55,730 nucleotides of DNA, taken from the NCBI GenBank assembly GCA_947643405.1, contig CANRVY010000007.1, forward strand, positions 1 through 55,730. The letters run 5' to 3'. Position 1 is the first letter of the stretch; each line of letters starts with the position of its first letter. Below are positions 51,141-55,730 of the stretch, one piece after another. The position numbers and the translations under genes are program-made. This DNA is from an uncultured Mycoplasmatota bacterium. GTDB taxonomy: Bacteria > Bacillota_I > Bacilli_A > RF39 > UBA660. A model generated the notes under the pieces. That model made no database searches, was not told the DNA's origin, and was given only the letters and a program-made list of their open reading frames with translations.

Positions 51141-52370
51141 TTATATTATTTTTTTTTGGACAATACTAGCAGCTTCTACTTGTTCTGTTTGTTTTATTAA
51201 CATTGCTTTAGCTTCTTCTAATATAGATCTTTGTCTTAGACTATCCATATCTGTAGTTTTAAGCATTTCTTCTAAAGCGCTTTGTTCTTCAGTAGATAAT
51301 ATATCATCTAGATTCCATTTTTTATCTGTTTGTAATGGAGGATTACTAGGATCTGAAGTTATTGTTTTTTGTCTGCTTTCCATATCACTGGATACTTTTT
51401 GTATTTGAACTACAGCAGTTTTTTTCAAGTCAAATGGTGGTTTTCTAGATAACTTCAATTTTTTCTTTCGTATTAAAAACGATACAATCTTGTTTTTACA
51501 AGCTAATTGTTCAAATTTCCTTAATTTTTCTATATCTGTGCAACTAGATTTAAACCAATTATATAATTTCATCTGTATTTGTACTGATTTAACCAAAGTA
51601 ATTGGTGATAGCGGTGGAGCCATTTTAAATTGGTCCATCTCTATAATCAAATTTGTAATTTCTTCTTTTGAAGCATACTGCTCAAAATGTTCTATGAAAC
51701 CTGGCAAATTACAACCAAAATATAAGTGACTCATCTCTTTAGGATTTTTAAAGAAAAATTCTAGCATTTCAGCGAATTTAACTAATTCTTTATAAGATGT
51801 CGCTTTCTTCTTTTTATGATAAAGTCTTGTTGCTAATAATTCAGTATATCCTTCGGTCAGTCCTGTTCCAACAATTGTAAGGCCTTTTTTTTGAGCAAAT
51901 CCTGACAAAGTTATATCAGACTTTTCATCATAAACAGTAGATGCAGCGTGCAAAAATTCATGACCAAACGCTTCCTTTAAAGCAAATGTTAAGCGATTTT
52001 TCTCAGGCTCATATCTTCCGCTTATCCCTCTAGGCAATAATAGAAAGTCTCTTTTTATATCCAAAGTTGCTATATTATTAGATATGATTTTTAAATCATC
52101 TTCTAAAACATGATAACGTAATTCTAAAACATAAGGCTTTAATACTTGCTTTTTTCTAAAATCAATCAGTTTTTTATCTAAGAATCCAGTTTTACTAAAA
52201 ACGAAATTCTTATCTGCAATAATTTTTCCATCATATGGAGACAAACGATGAAGTTGGATAGGTTTGAGTATACTAGAGTAAGCAACTTCTATAAACCATA
52301 TATTTCCTATCACAAATGCATATTTGGATATAAGATCTATAATAGATTGTATTAATAATTCAGCTCCCAT
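51141..52370 (-). CDS. Predicted zinc metallopeptidase-like protein
   Basis: 409 aa. An N-terminal hydrophobic stretch (about 5-33) may anchor it. H137-E138-F-L-H141 in FGHEFLHAAS and a downstream glutamate in TEGYTELLATRLY (Glu173 or Glu177) form a gluzincin-like HExxH + E site. Middle and C-terminal parts are helical; the end is charged and low in complexity. Family not recognised. Start 52370 is set by the promoter (TATAAT 52401-52396): an earlier in-frame ATG at 52436 lies upstream of it. Convergent with paralogue 2. Confidence 0.7.
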   Translation of the reverse strand: MGAELLIQSIIDLISKYAFVIGNIWFIEVAYSSILKPIQLHRLSPYDGKIIADKNFVFSKTGFLDKKLIDFRKKQVLKPYVLELRYHVLEDDLKIISNNIATLDIKRDFLLLPRGISGRYEPEKNRLTFALKEAFGHEFLHAASTVYDEKSDITLSGFAQKKGLTIVGTGLTEGYTELLATRLYHKKKKATSYKELVKFAEMLEFFFKNPKEMSHLYFGCNLPGFIEHFEQYASKEEITNLIIEMDQFKMAPPLSPITLVKSVQIQMKLYNWFKSSCTDIEKLRKFEQLACKNKIVSFLIRKKKLKLSRKPPFDLKKTAVVQIQKVSSDMESRQKTITSDPSNPPLQTDKKWNLDDILSTEEQSALEEMLKTTDMDSLRQRSILEEAKAMLIKQTEQVEAASIVQKKII

Positions 52371-52395
52371 AACTTCCACTCTCTTTTCTCGATTA

Positions 52396-52425
52396 ATTAT
52401 AACATGGGACAAACTATGATTGCAA
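52396..52425 (-). promoter_or_regulatory. Promoter of the zincin-like gene
   Basis: Minus strand TTGCAA (52425-52420), 18-bp spacer, TATAAT (52401-52396); it decides the start of the gene. Confidence 0.7.
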
Positions 52426-52542
52426 CTTAATTTCAAAATTATTAATCCAAGGTAGAGATGAAATAATTTATATATATTTTTTTTCTTACTTTTTATTCAC
52501 TTTATTTTAGAAGAAATATAGTATAATGAATTTGGTGATATT

Positions 52543-53223
52543 ATGGCAAAAATTTTAATTGTAGAAGATGAAGAAACGATTCGTGTGGGATTAAAATATT
52601 ATTTAGAAGCAGAAAGTTTTAAAATTAAAGAAGCTACTTGTTCTAAAGAAGCAATTGAATTTGTAACAAAAGAATCTTTTGATATGATACTATTAGATAT
52701 TAATTTACCAGATGAAGATGGATATCAAACTTTTCAAAGAATTAAGAAAATAAAGGATATTCCGATTATTTTTCTAACTGCTAACGATATGGAGATATCA
52801 ATTGTAAGAGGACTTGATATGGGAGCAGATGACTATATCACAAAACCATTTAAGGCAAGAGAACTTGTCTCTAGAATTAAAAATGTTCTTAGAAGAAGTA
52901 CAAGAGGAAATGATTCAATCATCACTATTAGAGATGTCAAAATTGATATGAAGCAAGCTAAAGTTTTTAAAAATGGTGTTGATGTTATGTTAACGGCTCT
53001 GGAATATAAAATTTTATTAATTCTAGCTTTGAATCCAAATGTAGTTTTTTCTAGAGAAAAGATTTTAGCGGATATTTGGGATGTAAATGAGGCATATGTC
53101 AATGATAATACTTTGACTGTTTACGTAAAGAGAATAAGAGAGAAAATTGAGGATAATCCAAATGAACCTAAAATTATTGAAACGGTTAGGGGTGTTGGAT
53201 ATAAAGTTGGTGAAACATGTTAA
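52543..53223 (+). CDS. OmpR-family response regulator
   Basis: 226 aa. Receiver with E8-D9, phospho-acceptor Asp52 (LLDINLPDEDG) and TKPF; winged helix with VNDNTLTVYVKRIREKIE and ETVRGVGYKVG. With the overlapping kinase gene it is the second two-component system beside a MacB-like exporter in this window. TATAAT at 52522-52527, GGTGAT before ATG 52543. Confidence 0.93.
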   Translation: MAKILIVEDEETIRVGLKYYLEAESFKIKEATCSKEAIEFVTKESFDMILLDINLPDEDGYQTFQRIKKIKDIPIIFLTANDMEISIVRGLDMGADDYITKPFKARELVSRIKNVLRRSTRGNDSIITIRDVKIDMKQAKVFKNGVDVMLTALEYKILLILALNPNVVFSREKILADIWDVNEAYVNDNTLTVYVKRIREKIEDNPNEPKIIETVRGVGYKVGETC

Positions 53224-54443
53224 AAAATAAAGAAATGAAGCGACTTGTTTTTTGGGAACTTATTTTATTTGGAATTGCATTAATTATTGGTTTTCTATTT
53301 TATCAATTTATAGATTTTAAATATAAAAAGGAATTTGTAAAAAACAATGGCTATATGATATCAGCTCTTTTAAATACTCATCCCGAATTAGAAGATGAGG
53401 TTATTACTTCTATTTTATCAGGAAAAGGAGATTTTGAAGAAGGAAAACAAATTTTAGAAAAATATGGGTTAGATGAGAAGGGTTCTTTGAATTATTTAGA
53501 GCACTTTCATCATTTGCAAACAGAAATTATAGTGTTCACTTTTTTGGTTATAACTGGAATTTTTTTCTTACTCTCTTTTTCTTATTGGGTCTTTTTAAAA
53601 AGGCAGCATCAGAATTTAAATTCTCTTAGCGAATATATGGATCATGTTTTAAATGGAAAATATAATTTAGATATAAAAGATTATGAAGAGGGTAATATTA
53701 GTACTCTAAAAAATGATGTTTATAAGTTAACAGTGAAATTAAAAGAAGGAAGGGATCAATCCCTACAGGATAAAAAGGAACTAGAACAGGTCTTATCTGA
53801 TATTTCTCATCAAATTAGAACGCCTTTAACAAGTATGTATGTAATTAATGATTTATTAGGAAAAGATGACATAGATTCAAAAGCCAAACAAAAATTTCTA
53901 GAAAAAAATAGATTACAATTAGAACGAATAGAATGGCTTGTCACAACACTTTTAAAAATGTCTAGATTAGATAGTGGAAGTGTTCAGCTAAAACTAGAAA
54001 AATCTAGTATAAAAAAAGTAATTGAAGAATCTTTAGAACCTCTTCAAATTCCAATAGAATTAAAAAATATAATGGTCAATTTTGATTTAAAGAAAGATAT
54101 AAAAGTTTTATTGGATCCTCATTGGACTGTTGAAGTGTTTGTGAATGTGCTTAAAAATGCATATGAACATACCAATGGAGGAGGCTCAATTACAATCGAA
54201 GTTTCAGACAACCCTCTTTATACAGAAGTATCTATTCATGATACAGGCAGTGGTATTAAAAAAGAAGAATTGCCTCATATATTTGAACGTTTCTATACAG
54301 GAAGCAGAAACAAAGAATCCATCGGAGTCGGATTAAATATGGCAAAAAAAGTGATGGAAAAACAGCACGGGGAGATACACGCAACTTCAGTGGAGGGAGA
54401 AGGAACAACCTTTTTTATTAAATTTTATAAGAATATGATTTAG
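53217..54443 (+). CDS. Sensor histidine kinase
   Basis: 408 aa. Spans at about 11-32 and 104-126 with a 70-residue extracellular sensor; HAMP-like linker; SDISHQIRTPLTS with His198; N box VFVNVLKNAYEHTN; G boxes DTGSGI and GVGLNMAKKVM. Same architecture as the kinase at 25527. ATG 53217 overlaps the regulator's stop by 7 bases with GGTGAA upstream. Confidence 0.92.
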   Translation: MLKNKEMKRLVFWELILFGIALIIGFLFYQFIDFKYKKEFVKNNGYMISALLNTHPELEDEVITSILSGKGDFEEGKQILEKYGLDEKGSLNYLEHFHHLQTEIIVFTFLVITGIFFLLSFSYWVFLKRQHQNLNSLSEYMDHVLNGKYNLDIKDYEEGNISTLKNDVYKLTVKLKEGRDQSLQDKKELEQVLSDISHQIRTPLTSMYVINDLLGKDDIDSKAKQKFLEKNRLQLERIEWLVTTLLKMSRLDSGSVQLKLEKSSIKKVIEESLEPLQIPIELKNIMVNFDLKKDIKVLLDPHWTVEVFVNVLKNAYEHTNGGGSITIEVSDNPLYTEVSIHDTGSGIKKEELPHIFERFYTGSRNKESIGVGLNMAKKVMEKQHGEIHATSVEGEGTTFFIKFYKNMI

Positions 54444-54466
54444 ATAGAATTTTCTATCTTTTTTTC
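54442..54466 (+). terminator. Terminator after the kinase gene
   Basis: 8-bp stem (54442-54449 with 54452-54459) with T tail, overlapping the stop codon; the transporter genes downstream are therefore a separate unit. Confidence 0.75.
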
Positions 54467-54513
54467 TGGTAATAAGAATAACAGCTTTTGATAACAAGCA
54501 AAGTGACGAAACT

Positions 54514-54541
54514 GTCACGATAATAGTCACAGTAAAGTCAT
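54514..54541 (+). promoter_or_regulatory. Tandem GTCA repeats upstream of the second exporter
   Basis: GTCAC at 54514-54518 and 54526-54530 and GTCAT at 54537-54541, periods 12 and 11, each followed by an A/T-rich TAA. A possible OmpR-family operator for the regulator at 52543; GTGAC at 54503 pairs with the first copy as an inverted repeat. The following -10 is unclear (TAGAAT 54552-54557). Confidence 0.5.
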
Positions 54542-54582
54542 AATTATTAGATAGAATGATATTGTGTTAAGGAGGGATTTAG

Positions 54583-54723
54583 ATGAAAGAAATTATTAGC
54601 TATATACTTCCAGTTATTATAGTATTTGGCTTGATTGGAATTATAGAAAGTGCTATGCTATTTGAGAAGGCTGAGGAGGAAGTTTCATCCTTATATCCAA
54701 AAAAAATTACATGCAAAAAATAA
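54583..54723 (+). CDS. 46-residue single-span membrane peptide
   Basis: ATG 54583 after AAGGAGGG. Sequence starts MKEIISYILPVIIVFGLIG (one span, about residues 4-22) and ends in an acidic then basic tail (FEKAEEEVSS, KKITCKK). First gene of the second MacB-like exporter operon, 15 bases before the ATPase. It parallels the small membrane ORF at 2882 beside the Yxd-type exporter, though without sequence likeness. Accessory subunit is inferred. Confidence 0.6.
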   Translation: MKEIISYILPVIIVFGLIGIIESAMLFEKAEEEVSSLYPKKITCKK

Positions 54724-54738
54724 GAAAGGAAATTTGTT

Positions 54739-55422
54739 ATGGAAATATTAAAAGTAGAAAATTTATGTAAGACATATGGAAAAGGAGAAACTTTAGTGAA
54801 AGCTTTAGATCATGTTAGTTTCTCTGTAGAAAAAGGAGAATTTGTTGCGATTGTAGGATCTAGCGGGAGTGGGAAAAGTACTTTATTACATATTCTAGGT
54901 GGAGTTGATAGACCAACTAGTGGGAAGATATATGTAGAAGGAGAAGATGTTTATAAATTAAATGAAACAAACTTGGCAGTTTTTAGAAGAAGACAAGTAG
55001 GGCTCATTTATCAATTTTATAATTTGATTCCAATTTTAAATGTAACAGAAAATATGACATTGCCAATTTTATTAGACAATAAAAAAGTAGATCAAAGTTA
55101 TTTGAATGAATTAGTAGAAACATTAGGATTAAAAAATAGAGTAGGACATCTTCCAAATGAATTATCAGGTGGACAACAACAAAGAGTATCCATTGGAAGA
55201 GCTTTAATGAATCACCCAGCACTACTTTTAGCAGATGAACCAACAGGAAACTTGGATAGTAAAGCATCAAAAGAAATTGTTGAATTATTAAAGTTATCTA
55301 ATAAAAAATATAAACAGACGATTATTATGATTACACATGATTATAATCTTGCTTTAAATGCAAATAGAATCATTACCATTGATGATGGAAAAATCATAAG
55401 TGATGAGAAGGTGCAATCATGA
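54739..55422 (+). CDS. ABC transporter ATP-binding protein, MacB type
   Basis: 227 aa. Walker A GSSGSGKS, signature LSGGQQQR, Walker B LLLADEPTGNLD, H-loop MITHD. Nearly the same as the ATPase at 21691 through most of its length (for example RRRQVGLIYQFYNLIPILNV in both), so the two exporters are paralogues. Overlaps the permease start by ATGA. Confidence 0.93.
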   Translation: MEILKVENLCKTYGKGETLVKALDHVSFSVEKGEFVAIVGSSGSGKSTLLHILGGVDRPTSGKIYVEGEDVYKLNETNLAVFRRRQVGLIYQFYNLIPILNVTENMTLPILLDNKKVDQSYLNELVETLGLKNRVGHLPNELSGGQQQRVSIGRALMNHPALLLADEPTGNLDSKASKEIVELLKLSNKKYKQTIIMITHDYNLALNANRIITIDDGKIISDEKVQS

Positions 55423-55730
55423 AAATACTAAACGAACTTACCATTAAACATTTAAAAATGAATAAAAAAAGAACGATTGTAACCATTATTGGAATTATTT
55501 TATCAACCGCTTTGATGGTAGGGATAGGACTTTTATTTTCTACAATTCAAGACAATGCAATTCGTACTACAAAAGAAGAAAATGGAGATTATCATGCTCT
55601 TTTATATGGTTTAAATAATAAGAAATTAGATGTCCTTGCAAATAATCATCATGTAGACAACTATTTTTATGAAGCTCCAGTAGGATTTAGTGAATTTTCA
55701 GATAGTAAAATGGATAATAAAAAATACTTT
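55419..55730 (+). CDS. FtsX-family ABC permease, MacB-like (partial, cut by window end)
   Basis: The first 104 codons: MKILNELTIKHLKMNKKRT, a span (about 21-43), then the start of the extracellular domain (ENGDYHALLYGLNNKKLDVL), matching the layout of the permease at 22362. The rest lies beyond the window. Confidence 0.9.
   Translation, partial: MKILNELTIKHLKMNKKRTIVTIIGIILSTALMVGIGLLFSTIQDNAIRTTKEENGDYHALLYGLNNKKLDVLANNHHVDNYFYEAPVGFSEFSDSKMDNKKYF

Overview
The window is about 30% GC and comes from the chromosome of a low-GC Gram-positive bacterium (Bacillota, or a gut lineage near the Mollicutes/Erysipelotrichia/RF39 group; the exact lineage is inference). Support: strong Shine-Dalgarno sites, sigma-A type promoters, many T-tailed terminators, Bce/Yxd- and MacB-type ABC exporters with OmpR-family two-component systems, AddAB, a glmS ribozyme and a YxeA-type protein. 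TGA is used as a stop and Trp is TGG, so this is the standard bacterial code, not the Mycoplasma code.

Layout. 1-3351: a YxdLM/BceAB-type ABC transporter (permease frameshifted), a 41-residue membrane peptide and YxeA. 3482-5286: an Rpn-type nuclease and a convergent ZIP metal transporter. 5432-12934: small lipoprotein, zinc-ribbon and membrane genes, a decayed TnpB and VOC stretch, PF06541 and DUF3267 membrane proteins, a lipase-like protein, HAD, SDR, a transglutaminase-like protein and a frameshifted zinc-ribbon protein. 13091-15301: two XRE regulators (one carrying a ten-residue repeat solenoid) and an anchored thioredoxin. 15341-18539: a redox operon (anchored flavodoxin, iron-sulfur flavoprotein-like reductase, alpha/beta hydrolase, anchored aldo/keto reductase) behind a MerR-type promoter with a 19-bp spacer. 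18643-21604: membrane and zinc-ribbon genes. 21691-26735: a MacB-like exporter and its two-component system. 26834-31241: flavin reductase, a CadC-HMA-CadA metal efflux operon, a second TnpB relic, a PNPOx-like protein and tRNA-Glu(CTC).

31304-38522 and on: FkbM methyltransferase, prolyl-tRNA deacylase-like protein, cysteine desulfurase with a pentapeptide-repeat protein, thioredoxin and a thioredoxin-CcdA fusion (a transmembrane thiol relay), a Gre-like factor, a dicarboxylate symporter and two tandem genes of unknown function. 39182-44816: AddB-AddA. 44866-47674: a MoxR-type AAA+ ATPase and a VWA-like partner behind a 164-bp promoter region bounded by 21-bp inverted palindromes. 47714-49741: glmS with its ribozyme. 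49758-51022: two paralogous membrane proteins with near-identical promoters. 51141-52370: a predicted zincin. 52543-55730: a second two-component system, a 46-residue membrane peptide and a second MacB-like exporter cut by the window end.

The strongest candidate for something undescribed is the AAA+/VWA-like pair with its twin-palindrome promoter, which is either an invertible promoter or a looping-repressor control region. Next are the MerR-type operator of the anchored redox operon and the thiol-relay cluster. Three genes are broken by one-base changes in short homopolymers, which could be sequence error.
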